The position numbers were made by a program, and so were the translations under genes. DNA of 64,000 nt from Candidatus Sericytochromatia bacterium S15B-MN24 CBMW_12 (GTDB taxonomy: Bacteria; Cyanobacteriota; Sericytochromatia; S15B-MN24; UBA4093), in the NCBI GenBank assembly GCA_002083825.1, contig DAZV01000027.1:1-64000 (forward strand), in the 5' to 3' direction. Within the stretch, counting starts at the first letter, position 1. Each line of letters begins with the position of its first letter. Below the pieces are notes generated by a model, which saw nothing but the letters and a program-made list of their open reading frames with translations, was not told where the DNA came from and ran no database searches. This document shows, piece by piece, positions 51,842-60,651 of this stretch.

Positions 51842-53758
51842 ATGTCGAACTTGGATCCTCGAGCCCTATCCACCCTCTTTCCCGCGGCCCCCATGGTCCT
51901 GGGACGCCTGGCCTATGAGGCTTTGGCGATCGAGACGGCCTCGGATGCGGGGCCTAGCCGCCAAATGCGGGATGAGGAGGCGTTCTGGCAACGCGGCCAG
52001 GAGATCCTGGGCGATCGCTACCGGCTTTTCGCCCACCAGGGCTTCGGAGGAGATCTCGGACGGATCGCGATCGCCGCGGAGGTCACGCGCGAGCCCGTGG
52101 CGGTTCCGCAGCCCGAGCGCTCGCGATCGCACCTGGCTGACGACATGCGGGAGCCACTTTTGGCGGCCGACCCGCTCATGGCAGCTGACCCGCTCATGGC
52201 AGCTGACCCGCTCATGGCAGCAGACCCCTCGGCTGCTCGCGCCTCGGATCCTGACCTGCGGGACCTGAGCCTTCCGGAGTCGAGGTCTCGGGTATCCGCT
52301 CTTACGGCGCCCGGAAGCCAGGAGCCCCCCGGAAGTCAGGACGTCCTCGCGGCATTGCCCGCCGACGTCGCGCCCGGACGCCTGGAACCCGCGGTCGGAA
52401 GCCCGGTTCGCGTGCGTCGTTCGAATGGCCACGTCGAGGAGAGCTGGGTCCTGGCCCGCATGGAGAGCCGCGGACGCTGTCTCCTGCAGCGGGGGACCTT
52501 CACCAAGACCCTCGATCTGATCGACCTCATGACCCTGAACCCCGAGCTCGTTCCGATCGGCCTGGCCGTGCGGGTTCCACGTTCCAGCGGGGCCTTGGAT
52601 TCCGGCTGGGGCGTGAAGAGCATCGAGCGCGGCCTCTTGATCGTCGAGAAACCGGGGCTCGGTCGCAAGGGCCTGACGCCGGAGCAGTTCTTCGCGGCAA
52701 ACCCCATGCTCGTGAGCCCGGATACCGAGGACGTGGCCACCGCGTTGGTGACGCCGACGGTGGGAAGCCCGGTCAGGGTGCGTCGCTCCACGGGCGAACG
52801 AGAGGCCGGCTGGGTCGTCGCCGACCACCTGGACGGCATGGAGGTTCCGGTGCGGCGGGAGAGCTCCGAGGGCATGCTGGAGAAGGCGATCGCCCTCGAG
52901 GAGCTGCTAGAGGACAATCCCTCCCTCATTCCCGCCGATCTGCGCCTGCGCGTCATGCGCTCCAACGGCGCGCTCGACGACGGGTGGGTGGTGGTTGGCA
53001 TGGCCGACGATCAGGTCCGGGTCGACCGGCCCGACGTGGGCGAGAAGGTGGTCTCGGCCCGCGATCTGCTGGCCTGGAACCGCGATCGCCTGCTCAACGA
53101 GACGTCCTCGGCGGTGGGGCCGGATCTCGCCACGCCGGAGGGTCTGGCCCAGGCGAAGCGCTTCCGGGAGGCGGGACGGCTCGACGAGGAGATAGTTGAC
53201 GGCTACTGGGATCGGCCGCCCACGGGCGGACGTCCGGCCTTGGTGGTGCATCGGGGCAAGGACCGGGCGCTGGCTCCGGGGTTGGCCTTCGCGCGGGAGC
53301 TTTCGGGGCGTCCGGAACTCGAGCGCATTCACCGGCTGGCGGAAGTCGTCTGGCAATACATGGGCGAGGCGGCTGCCGGAACGCTCATGGGGGGGATGGG
53401 TCCGCGAGACGACCAAGGAGTTCTGCTGGGAGACGTGCCGCGGATGATGGGGGCGGGGGGGAGTCTCGCTCGCGTCTTGATGTTCTCGGTCATGGCGTCG
53501 GTCGCGGGCTTGCGCGTGGTCTTGGTCCGAGGGGAGCTCTTGCTTCCCGGCATGAGGGGGGGGCATGTCTGGTGCGAGGTCACCCCGATGGGGGGAGCTG
53601 CTCTGCTGATCGATCTTTCGGTGCTTCCGCCTCCGTCGGGCTACGCGTTCCCTTCGGCGGATCATCCGGCCATTCGCGCGTGTTACCTGGCCCCGAGCGA
53701 GGCGCTTCCAAGCGAGGCGCTTCAGGGCGAGCCGCCGGCAGGAGAGTCGCATGCGTGA
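51842..53758 (+). CDS. Repeat protein with C-terminal transglutaminase-like domain
   Basis: 638 aa, cytoplasmic. Residues about 185-430 hold four related units of about 60 residues (VGSPVRVRRSNGHVEESW, LAVRVPRSSGALDSGW, VGSPVRVRRSTGEREAGW, LRLRVMRSNGALDDGW), probably small beta-barrels. Near residue 105-125 ADPLMA is repeated four times, encoded by an 18-base tandem repeat (52157-52228). The last 150 residues (GGSLARVLMFSVMASVAGL, RGGHVWCEV, LLIDLSVLPPPSG) resemble the transglutaminase-like EDR1/CTR1-type domain; His and Asp are present but Ser replaces the expected Cys. AGGAG precedes the ATG. It is coupled to the kinase gene by an 8-nt overlap. Confidence 0.75.
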   Translation: MSNLDPRALSTLFPAAPMVLGRLAYEALAIETASDAGPSRQMRDEEAFWQRGQEILGDRYRLFAHQGFGGDLGRIAIAAEVTREPVAVPQPERSRSHLADDMREPLLAADPLMAADPLMAADPLMAADPSAARASDPDLRDLSLPESRSRVSALTAPGSQEPPGSQDVLAALPADVAPGRLEPAVGSPVRVRRSNGHVEESWVLARMESRGRCLLQRGTFTKTLDLIDLMTLNPELVPIGLAVRVPRSSGALDSGWGVKSIERGLLIVEKPGLGRKGLTPEQFFAANPMLVSPDTEDVATALVTPTVGSPVRVRRSTGEREAGWVVADHLDGMEVPVRRESSEGMLEKAIALEELLEDNPSLIPADLRLRVMRSNGALDDGWVVVGMADDQVRVDRPDVGEKVVSARDLLAWNRDRLLNETSSAVGPDLATPEGLAQAKRFREAGRLDEEIVDGYWDRPPTGGRPALVVHRGKDRALAPGLAFARELSGRPELERIHRLAEVVWQYMGEAAAGTLMGGMGPRDDQGVLLGDVPRMMGAGGSLARVLMFSVMASVAGLRVVLVRGELLLPGMRGGHVWCEVTPMGGAALLIDLSVLPPPSGYAFPSADHPAIRACYLAPSEALPSEALQGEPPAGESHA

Positions 53759-54734
53759 GGTTCGAATCGGGGATGTTCGCAGCAGCGGGACCATGAAGCA
53801 GACCGGTCGGTTGAACACCGGAGACCGTCTCGACGGCTACACGGTCGAGGAGCCCCTCGCGAGCGGGGGGCAGGCCACGATCTACCGGGTGGGGACGCCT
53901 TACGGCGATCGCGCCCTGCTCAAGCTGGCGAGAGGCAGCGCGCCGGATCCGCTGGCCGGCGGCACCATGAACGTGGGCTTCGCCGTGGCGCTTCAGTTCC
54001 AGACCGGGGTGGTGGGGCCGTCCTGGCTCACCCCGAACCAGGTCCTCCAGGCCGAAATCGCCGTGCTCAAGGCCGGCAAGGACTCGGCCCTGCCCGGAGT
54101 CGTCTCCACCGGGACGCTGGTCGATCGAACCTACGTCATGCTCGAAGAGGTGCCGGGCAAGACCCTGAGGGCCTGCATGGACGATCGCGAGCCGCCGCCG
54201 TTCGAATGGTTCATGCGCCTGGGCGAGACGCTGTCGCGCCTGCAGAAGTCCGGGCGGCTGCCCTACCACGGGGACCTCAAGCCCGAGAACGTGATCGTGA
54301 CCCCGGCGGGCGGGGCCGTGCTGATCGACCCCACTTCCGGCATTCCGCCCGAGCATGGGCGGGTGACCACTCCGCGCTACTACCCGCTCCTGACGCCGGA
54401 TGACCGCCCCGCCTTCGCCCTGATGCTGATCGAGGCCATGACGGGGGTGGCGCTGATCCAGGAGGATCCGCCTTACCCCGTGCAAGCGGTGACCCCGGTC
54501 TTCGATGCCTGGATGGCGGGGTTGCGGGCGCTCGGACGGGAGCGCTTCGCGCGGGCCCTGCGGCATATCCCGCGGCTCGAGGACATGAGCCTCTTTCTGT
54601 CGGCCGATCTCGGGCGGGTGCTCTTGCGGGCGCTCTATCTTCGACGAGGGCAGGGCGGTCTGCTGGGAGTGGACCCCGGCTATCCGGGATGGGAAGATTT
54701 CCTCGCCGACCTTCGGGCGGCTCAGGAGGGGTGA
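53751..54734 (+). CDS. Serine/threonine protein kinase-like protein
   Basis: 327 aa single-domain, soluble kinase. The glycine loop LASGGQATIYRV is near residue 37, LLKLARG supplies the ATP-binding Lys, YHGDLKPENVIV is the catalytic loop (HxDxKxxN) and LIDPTSG replaces DFG while keeping the metal-binding Asp. All catalytic residues are present, so it should be active. Its ATG lies in the last codons of the upstream repeat protein (AGGAG 6 nt upstream) and its stop overlaps the next ATG (TGATG), so three proteins are made together. Confidence 0.85.
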   Translation: MREVRIGDVRSSGTMKQTGRLNTGDRLDGYTVEEPLASGGQATIYRVGTPYGDRALLKLARGSAPDPLAGGTMNVGFAVALQFQTGVVGPSWLTPNQVLQAEIAVLKAGKDSALPGVVSTGTLVDRTYVMLEEVPGKTLRACMDDREPPPFEWFMRLGETLSRLQKSGRLPYHGDLKPENVIVTPAGGAVLIDPTSGIPPEHGRVTTPRYYPLLTPDDRPAFALMLIEAMTGVALIQEDPPYPVQAVTPVFDAWMAGLRALGRERFARALRHIPRLEDMSLFLSADLGRVLLRALYLRRGQGGLLGVDPGYPGWEDFLADLRAAQEG

Positions 54735-55579
54735 TGCTGGCCATCGACGAGGGAAAAAAGGCGTTGGAGGCGGGCGACTTCGAGGAAGCCGTTCGCTGCT
54801 TCCGGAAGGCGGCTTATCAGGCGCCGGGGAGCGAGGAGCCGCGCCTGCTGATAGGCCATGCTTGTCTTCTGGCGGGGAATCCGCTGGAGGCGGTGACGGA
54901 GTTCGAGGCGGCCAGCCGGATCGCACCGCTGGCGGCGCGGCCGTTGCTGATGGCGGCGATGGCGGCGGAGCACCTGGGGCGACCGGGTCAGGCGATCGGC
55001 TACCTGAGGGGGGCGCTGGCAGCTGAGCCCGAGCGCCTGGAGGTCCGATACCAGCTGGCGACGGCGCTCGCCGAGATGGGCGAGGTTCCGGAAGCCATCC
55101 GGGAGTATCAGAACGTGTTGCAGCGAGACCCGGAGTGCCTGCCGGCGCTCAACAACCTGGGGGGGCTGCTGGAGACGCGGGGGGATCCGGAGGGGGCGAT
55201 CGCTTGTTTCGAGCGGATCCTGAGCCTCTGTCCGGGGGAGCTGGTGGCGACCTTCAACCTCGCGCGCGAACGGGCGCACCGCGGGAACTTCAAGCAGGCC
55301 GGACAGCATTTGAAAGAGGTTCTGGATCGGGCTCCCGAGTTCGGGGAGGCCCACGCGCTCCTGGGCTGGATCGCGCTCGGCCAGGGGCTCTTCAGCGAGT
55401 CGGAGCGGGCTTACCGCTCGGCGCTGAGCTTCGGCTTCGACACCCCGGAGACCCGGATGGGGCATGCGCTCGCGTTGCGGAAACTCGGGTGGTACGAGAC
55501 CTACGTCGATGCCCTGCGCGCGCTCGTCGATGCCTTTCCGGGCTACGCGCCGGCCGAGAGGCTACTCGCCACCGTCTAA
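54734..55579 (+). CDS. Tetratricopeptide-repeat protein
   Basis: 281 aa with about seven TPR units from the N-terminus (EGKKALEAGDFEEAVRCFRKAAYQAPG; LLMAAMAAEHLGRPGQAIGYL; EGAIACFERILSLCP and others). No signal peptide, so it is cytoplasmic and probably a binding scaffold. The ATG overlaps the kinase stop (TGATG). TPR proteins often present partners to kinases; here it is the third member of the coupled trio. Last helices are complete, so it is not truncated. Confidence 0.85.
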   Translation: MLAIDEGKKALEAGDFEEAVRCFRKAAYQAPGSEEPRLLIGHACLLAGNPLEAVTEFEAASRIAPLAARPLLMAAMAAEHLGRPGQAIGYLRGALAAEPERLEVRYQLATALAEMGEVPEAIREYQNVLQRDPECLPALNNLGGLLETRGDPEGAIACFERILSLCPGELVATFNLARERAHRGNFKQAGQHLKEVLDRAPEFGEAHALLGWIALGQGLFSESERAYRSALSFGFDTPETRMGHALALRKLGWYETYVDALRALVDAFPGYAPAERLLATV

Positions 55580-55604
55580 TCCATCTAATCTTCCGCTAAC
55601 ATGT

Positions 55605-55880
55605 CCCCCCTGGATGGGGGGCTACGGGGGGTGTTCGCCGGCGAAGCCATGGCCCCTCAACTTCCGCTAATCCGCCCCCCTTGATGGGGGGCTACGGGGG
55701 GTGTTCGCCGGCGAAGCCATGGCCCCTCAACTTCCGCTAATCCGCCCCCCTTGATGGGGGGCTACGGGGGGTGTTCGCCGGCGAAGCCATGGCGTTCCTT
55801 ATTATTTCTGACTCACCATGGGGCGAGATAAGGAACCTGGGATCAGCAACACCCCCCCCCGCCCCCCCCATCAAGGGGGG
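55605..55880. repeat. 70-bp tandem repeat of the G/C-run palindromic element
   Basis: The unit, with period 70 (GCTACGGGGG at 55621, 55691 and 55761), is present 2.6 times up to about 55792. Each unit has a CCCCCC..GATGGGGGG hairpin, GCTACGGGGGGTG, the palindrome CGCCGGCG, GCCATGGC and CTTCCGCTAA. A further C-run/ATCAA/G-run hairpin lies at about 55851-55880. No gene occupies 55580-55963. Confidence 0.8.
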
Positions 55881-55918
55881 GATTTAGGGGAAGCTCCCCT
55901 TCGGGGATGAGATGGAAA

Positions 55919-55952
55919 CGCCCCCCTTGCCGTTTTACCGGCAAGGGGGGCG
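55919..55952 (-). terminator. 14-bp stem hairpin after the carboxypeptidase gene
   Basis: CGCCCCCCTTGCCG and its exact reverse complement flank a six-base loop. It starts 12 bases after the stop of the minus-strand peptidase gene and is followed in that direction by CGTTTCC, a short T-tract. A plausible intrinsic terminator. Confidence 0.7.
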
Positions 55953-55963
55953 TGAACTTGGAA

Positions 55964-57490
55964 CTACCGGGACCAGACGGCCTCGAAGGGACCCCACTGG
56001 CCGTTCGCGCCACGGGCGTGGACCAGGAGCAGCTGCTTCTCGGTCATGACCGAGGGAGGCAGCATGCCCGACGCGTTGAGGCCGCTGGCGTTCAGGCGCG
56101 TGCCGGTGCCCTCCTTGCCAGGCTTGCCGACGAAGAACTCGACATCGGTGAGCGCGCCGCTCGCGCTGGCGTTGAACTGGCCGTTCTGGACCTTGACCGT
56201 CTTCAGCTCGGGGCCGAAGACGGCCGACGGGTTGTCCGCCAGCTTCAGCATGTAGAGCGAGCCGGGGCGGTTCTCGTTCCAGAACTGGGGGACCTTGGAG
56301 TACGGGGGATCGAAGCCGTCGCCCCAGGTGCCGATCTCGGTGGTGTAGGAGAGGATGCCCAGCTCGCCGAAGGCCCAGTCGGTGGTGTCGCCGGAGGTGG
56401 GGTAGAGGCTGACCGATTGCTTGGGATCGTAGCCGCTGAACTCGCCGAGTTTCTTGCCGATGGCGGGCAGGCGGTTGTCGGGGGGGGCGACGTTGGTGTG
56501 TCCCCAGGGCCAGAGGATCAGGTTCGAGAACGAGTGGTAGGTCATGAGGAAGGACCACTTGCGCTGGCGAACGAGGTCGCGGACGGCTGCGGTCTCGGGC
56601 TCGGAGAAGCCCTCGGCGCCGCGGAAGGTCGCGCCCTTGGGGTTGGTGTCGGCGCCGGGGCCGCCCCACTTGTAGCCGTAGTTGCGGTTGAGGTCGACGC
56701 CGGGGCCGCTGGGCCCATGACCGGGCTGGAGGTTGGTGTAGGAGGAGTTGGTGTTCTTGCGCCAGTCGGAGCCTTGCTCGGCGAGGGCGTGGCCGTCGGG
56801 GTTGACCATGGGAACGAGCCAGATCTCGCGGTTCTCCACGTAGTGGGTGGCCTCGGCGTCCGTGCCATAACCTTCGAGCAGGTGCTTGGCGAGGTTGAGG
56901 ACCATCTCGGGGGTGACCAGCTCGCGGGCATGGTGAAGGCCGAGGTAGATCACGCCGGGCTTGGCGGAGGTGTCGCCCTTGCCGATCTTGAGGACCCAGA
57001 GGTCATTGCCCTTGCCGCCCTGCTTCTTTTCCCAGGAGTCGCCGAAGTCTTCGAGGCGGGCGAGATTCGGGTAGCGGCTCGCGAGGGCCTTCAGCGCGTC
57101 GATCATCTCGGCGTTGCTGTGGTAGCCGGGGTCGAAGCTGTTGTCCAGGCCGGACTTGCCGGGCAGGTAGGTGACCTCGAGCTTGAGGCGCTTGATGGTC
57201 TGGTACTGGCGCTGGGTGATCGAGCCGATGACCCGCTTGCCGTCCACGCCCCAGATGTCCATGCCGGCTTCGGCGAGCTTGCCGATTTGCGCGGGGCCCG
57301 AGGTGGAGACGATGACCGCGGCGTCTTTCTGGCCGTCAGAGAGGCGGGCCGTCAGCTCGGCCTCGGTTCCCGTCCGCATGCCGCCGTTGGAGGGCGTGCT
57401 GAAGCCGCAGCCAGCCACCAGGCTCAGGGCGAGGGCGGCGAGGGCCACCCGGGAGAAACTGCCGGAGCGCCGCGAAAAACGTTGGGCCAT
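55964..57490 (-). CDS. M14-family zinc carboxypeptidase, lipoprotein
   Basis: 508 aa. The signal peptide ends in LSLVAGCG, a lipobox with Cys28, so it is anchored in a membrane and faces outward. GLHHARELVTPEM supplies HxxE zinc ligands, the TYHSFSN His is the third ligand, DLNRNYGYKW holds the substrate-binding Asn-Arg, and YTTEIGTWGDGF the catalytic Glu. IWLVPMVNPDG is typical. It removes C-terminal amino acids from peptides, or trims peptidoglycan in some relatives. The last 90 residues form an extra beta domain. AAGGAGG lies 7 nt before the ATG. Confidence 0.93.
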   Translation of the reverse strand: MAQRFSRRSGSFSRVALAALALSLVAGCGFSTPSNGGMRTGTEAELTARLSDGQKDAAVIVSTSGPAQIGKLAEAGMDIWGVDGKRVIGSITQRQYQTIKRLKLEVTYLPGKSGLDNSFDPGYHSNAEMIDALKALASRYPNLARLEDFGDSWEKKQGGKGNDLWVLKIGKGDTSAKPGVIYLGLHHARELVTPEMVLNLAKHLLEGYGTDAEATHYVENREIWLVPMVNPDGHALAEQGSDWRKNTNSSYTNLQPGHGPSGPGVDLNRNYGYKWGGPGADTNPKGATFRGAEGFSEPETAAVRDLVRQRKWSFLMTYHSFSNLILWPWGHTNVAPPDNRLPAIGKKLGEFSGYDPKQSVSLYPTSGDTTDWAFGELGILSYTTEIGTWGDGFDPPYSKVPQFWNENRPGSLYMLKLADNPSAVFGPELKTVKVQNGQFNASASGALTDVEFFVGKPGKEGTGTRLNASGLNASGMLPPSVMTEKQLLLVHARGANGQWGPFEAVWSR

Positions 57491-57663
57491 GATGTCGCCT
57501 CCTTAACTCTCTTAACCAGAGCTTAAGCTTATCCTAAGCCAGGCATAAAAGTAAAGGAGAATTTTGCCAGACCCCGCTGCGGGCAACGGCCGGGAGCTTT
57601 GGCGATCGTGCCGCTGGCGACGGCGGGAAGCCACCGGGTTTCAGCCTAAATTATCCGGGGAAT

Positions 57664-57692
57664 TTGTGAGCGGGCTTGCGTTGGGATAGAAT
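57664..57692 (+). promoter_or_regulatory. Sigma-70-type promoter of the MoxR gene
   Basis: TTGTGA (57664-57669), a 17-base spacer and TAGAAT (57687-57692), ending 18 bases before the start codon. The same GGxTAGAATA-like -10 occurs before gltX (50116) and near the window end (63768). Confidence 0.6.
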
Positions 57693-57710
57693 GAGCCCAT
57701 AGGAGGGCGC

Positions 57711-58700
57711 ATGATCGACAACAGCATCCTGGAAGCCAACGAGCGGGTCCGCGGGATTTCCGACCGCTTCACCACCATTCTCGACGAGATGCGCCACGTG
57801 ATCGTCGGGCAGTCCCATCTGCTGGATCGCCTGCTGATCGCCTTGTTGGCCGACGGGCACATTCTCCTGGAAGGCGTACCGGGCCTCGCGAAGACCCTCT
57901 CCATCTCGACGCTCTCCCAGGTCCTGGCCGCCGATTTCCGGCGCATCCAGTTCACGCCGGATCTCTTGCCGGCGGATCTTCTGGGGACCAGCATCTTCGA
58001 TTCCAAGAAGGGCCGCTTCCAGACGAAGCACGGTCCCATCTTCACCAACTTGCTGCTGGCCGACGAGATCAACCGCGCTCCGGCCAAGGTCCAGTCGGCT
58101 CTCCTGGAGGCCATGCAGGAGCGCCAGGTGACCATCGGGGGCGAAACCAAGGATCTGCCTCAGCCCTTCCTGGTGCTGGCGACCCAGAATCCGATCGATC
58201 AGGAGGGGACCTATCCGCTCCCCGAGGCGCAACTCGATCGCTTCATGTTCAAGGTGAAGGTGGGGTATCCCACCAAGTCCGAGGAGCTCGAGATCATCGA
58301 GCGCATGACGGCTCCCAAGCCCATCCTCAAGCAGGTCGCCGACATGGCCCTGGTCAAGGAGGCCCGCGAGGTCGTGGCCAGGATCCATGTCTCCGAGAAG
58401 ATCAAGCGCTACATCGTCGACATCGTCTTCGCCACCCGTCAGCCCAAGGATTCCGGGCTCGACCATCTCACGGCGCTGATCGCGTACGGAGCGAGTCCTC
58501 GCGCGAGCATCTACCTGACGCTCGCCGCCAAGGCGCATGCCTTTCTCAAGAAACGCGCCTACGTCATGCCCGAGGACATCAAGGCGGTGGTGCCGGACAT
58601 CCTGCGCCACCGGATTCTGCTCTCTTACGAGGCGGAGGCCGAGGAGGTATCCGTGGACGACGTCATCCGCCGGATTCTCGCGGGGATCAAGGTTCCCTAG
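57711..58700 (+). CDS. MoxR-family AAA+ ATPase
   Basis: 329 aa chaperone-like ATPase. Walker A GVPGLAKT is at residues 55-62, Walker B LLLADEINRAP near 115, sensor 1 LATQNPIDQEGTYPLPEAQLDRF near 160 with the arginine finger, and a lid domain at the C-terminus (VSVDDVIRRILAG). MoxR proteins usually sit directly before a DUF58 gene and help assemble or activate metal-binding (VWA) proteins. Here the DUF58 gene (60652) is separated from it by the antiparallel motAB pair. AGGAGGG precedes the ATG. Confidence 0.95.
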   Translation: MIDNSILEANERVRGISDRFTTILDEMRHVIVGQSHLLDRLLIALLADGHILLEGVPGLAKTLSISTLSQVLAADFRRIQFTPDLLPADLLGTSIFDSKKGRFQTKHGPIFTNLLLADEINRAPAKVQSALLEAMQERQVTIGGETKDLPQPFLVLATQNPIDQEGTYPLPEAQLDRFMFKVKVGYPTKSEELEIIERMTAPKPILKQVADMALVKEAREVVARIHVSEKIKRYIVDIVFATRQPKDSGLDHLTALIAYGASPRASIYLTLAAKAHAFLKKRAYVMPEDIKAVVPDILRHRILLSYEAEAEEVSVDDVIRRILAGIKVP

Positions 58701-58762
58701 CGCCTGCGGCTGTTTGGTAAGACAGCGAGAGAGAACGCCGTGACGAGCTTTGCTCTAGTGAA
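58696..58762. repeat. Dispersed repeat A, copy 2
   Basis: Matches 35446-35510 (CCTAGCGCC, CGGCTGTTT, CAGCGAGAGA, ACGAGCTTTGCTCTA in the same order and spacing). It begins at the MoxR stop codon and runs into the 3' end of motB, i.e. exactly at the junction between the MoxR gene and the motAB block. Confidence 0.75.
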
Positions 58763-59606
58763 CCTCGAACTCCGGACTGAACGAAGGGCTGTTTCCACCA
58801 GGAGCCGTCGAGGCTCGGGGCGTCGGGGCCGTGACCGGCAGGCCGATGGGGGCCCCGATGGGGGCTTTCGGGCCGAGGTCGACCTTCCCGTCGCTCTTGT
58901 GCGGTTTGAGAAGCAACGTGATCCGACGATTCTCCTCGGCCATCGGCCGCTGGGGATCGAAGAGATCCCGGTCGGCATAGCCCCGCACTCCGGCGATTCG
59001 CTTGGAGGGAAAGCCGCCGATTTCGAGCAGCTGGCGGACGCGATCGGCTCGCGCCGTCGAGAGGGTCCAGTTGGAGCCGTTGCCCTGGAAGGGGCGAGCA
59101 TCCGTGTGTCCCCCGATCACCAGATCGTTGGGCAGTCGCTTCAACAACTGGGCCATTTCCCCCAGGAGCTGCTGGGAGCGCGGGATGGGCTCGTAGGAAC
59201 CCAGGGGGAAGAGCACCTGGGCCTGATGCTCGACCAGCGAGATCTCGACGCCTTCCGGGGTGACGCGGAGCTCCACCTGATCCATGAACTGCGGCATTTG
59301 GTTCTCGAAGAAGCTTTCGAGGGCTTCCTTGTACGCTTCCTGGCTCTTGGGCAGCAGGAGGGGTTCGAAGGTGAGATCGCCGTCGCTGGCCCCGGCAGCG
59401 ATGACGCCCTCGCCGCTCTGCCCGCCGCTGATGGTCAGCGGGTCCCGGAAGTACTCGGCCAGGCCCTTGCGTTTCTCGGCAGGCACCAGGTTGATCAGCC
59501 AGAGAATCAAGAAGAGCGCCATCATCGAGGTGACGAAGTCGGCGTAGGCGACCTTCCATGCTCCGCCGTGGTGGCCGCCGTGACCCCCGCGTTTTCTGCG
59601 TGCCAT
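58755..59606 (-). CDS. motB: Flagellar motor stator protein MotB
   Basis: 283 aa. Short basic, Gly/His-rich cytoplasmic start, then a single span (WKVAYADFVTSMMALFLILWLINLV) containing the proton-binding Asp of the YADFVT motif. The periplasmic part ends in an OmpA-like peptidoglycan-binding domain (VIGGHTDARPF, LSTARADRVRQLL). With MotA it forms the ion channel that drives the flagellum. Its ATG overlaps the motA stop (TAATG). The C-terminal 40 residues are Pro/Gly-rich. No other flagellar gene is in the window. Confidence 0.94.
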   Translation of the reverse strand: MARRKRGGHGGHHGGAWKVAYADFVTSMMALFLILWLINLVPAEKRKGLAEYFRDPLTISGGQSGEGVIAAGASDGDLTFEPLLLPKSQEAYKEALESFFENQMPQFMDQVELRVTPEGVEISLVEHQAQVLFPLGSYEPIPRSQQLLGEMAQLLKRLPNDLVIGGHTDARPFQGNGSNWTLSTARADRVRQLLEIGGFPSKRIAGVRGYADRDLFDPQRPMAEENRRITLLLKPHKSDGKVDLGPKAPIGAPIGLPVTAPTPRASTAPGGNSPSFSPEFEVH

Positions 59607-60490
59607 TACTTCGCTGCCACACCCGGTGCGGGCGATGGCACGTTGCCCTCGAGAATGCTCTCCAGCTCGGCCGAGGTGGGACGGGTATGGCTGAACACCG
59701 CGTTACGGGCGATTTCGAGCGCCAGCGACGGGGGCGAACCCGAGAGCGAGACCAGGACGGCCTCCCGGATCACGTAGAGGTAGCGCTCTTCGTCCTTCTT
59801 GCGCGCCTCGAGGGCGGCCGCGATGGGCTGGATCAGGCCGTAGGATAGCAGCAAGCCGAGGAAGGTTCCGACGAGGGCCGCGGCGATCTTGTGGCCGAGG
59901 ATCGCCACGGGGGCGTCGAGGGCGCCGAGCGCGATGATGATGCCGAGGACGGCGGCCACGATGCCGAGGCCGGGGAGGGCGTCGCCGACCTTCGTGAGGG
60001 CTCCGACCTCCATGGCCGTCTCTTCGTGGTGGGCTTCGAGGTTGATGTCCATGGCCGCCTCCACCTGAGAGATCTCGCCGCCGTAGCTCACGGACAGCTT
60101 GATGGAATCCGTGAGGAAGGCCATGGCGTGGTGGTTGTGCAAGAGGCCCGGGTAGGCCTTGAAGAGTTCGGAGTTCTCGGGATCGGCGAGGTCTCCCTCG
60201 ATCGACAGCAGGCCCTCGCGCCGCATCTTGTTGAAGAGGGCGAAGAGCGCCATGAAGAGTTCGTCGAAGGCCGGCCGGCCGTAGGGATTCTTGCCCATGA
60301 GCTTGACGAGATCCTTGGAAAGGACCTTCAGGATCTCCGGGGGGGTACCGGCCAGGAAGGCGCCGCCGGCGGCGCCGCCGATGATGAGGTACTCGGGAAT
60401 GATGATGAGGACGAGAAGATCTCCGCCCTCCATCAAGTAACCACCGAATACCGAGATGAAAACGACGAGTAAGCCAATAATTAGCAGCAT
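59606..60490 (-). CDS. motA: Flagellar motor stator protein MotA
   Basis: 294 aa, four membrane spans: two at the N-terminus (IIGLLVVFISVFGGYLMEGG; ILIIPEYLIIGGAAGGAFLAG) and two at the C-terminus (GDALPGLGIVAAVLGIIIALG; KIAAALVGTFLGLLLSYGLIQP). The cytoplasmic loop contains KMRREGLLSIEGD, the conserved torque-generating region. GTGAGG lies upstream. It is co-translated with motB. The size and the GLGIVAAVLGII motif match proton-driven MotA of the longer class. Confidence 0.95.
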   Translation of the reverse strand: MLLIIGLLVVFISVFGGYLMEGGDLLVLIIIPEYLIIGGAAGGAFLAGTPPEILKVLSKDLVKLMGKNPYGRPAFDELFMALFALFNKMRREGLLSIEGDLADPENSELFKAYPGLLHNHHAMAFLTDSIKLSVSYGGEISQVEAAMDINLEAHHEETAMEVGALTKVGDALPGLGIVAAVLGIIIALGALDAPVAILGHKIAAALVGTFLGLLLSYGLIQPIAAALEARKKDEERYLYVIREAVLVSLSGSPPSLALEIARNAVFSHTRPTSAELESILEGNVPSPAPGVAAK

Positions 60491-60651
60491 GGAACCTCAC
60501 CGCAGGGTTGGAGGAGTTCTGGTCATCTATTCCCTGCTAGGCTCGAATTTACACGGCTTCGGTCCATGTTTACAATCATTCATCCGCATGCCTGATCACG
60601 GGGGGCTCGGTCGGGTCCCCGGGGGAGGCGGGTTTCGGGTATGCTAGATCC

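Noticed and set aside
55605..55792. Possible CRISPR array
   Set aside because: Units are identical along their whole 70 bp, with no variable spacers and no cas genes nearby.
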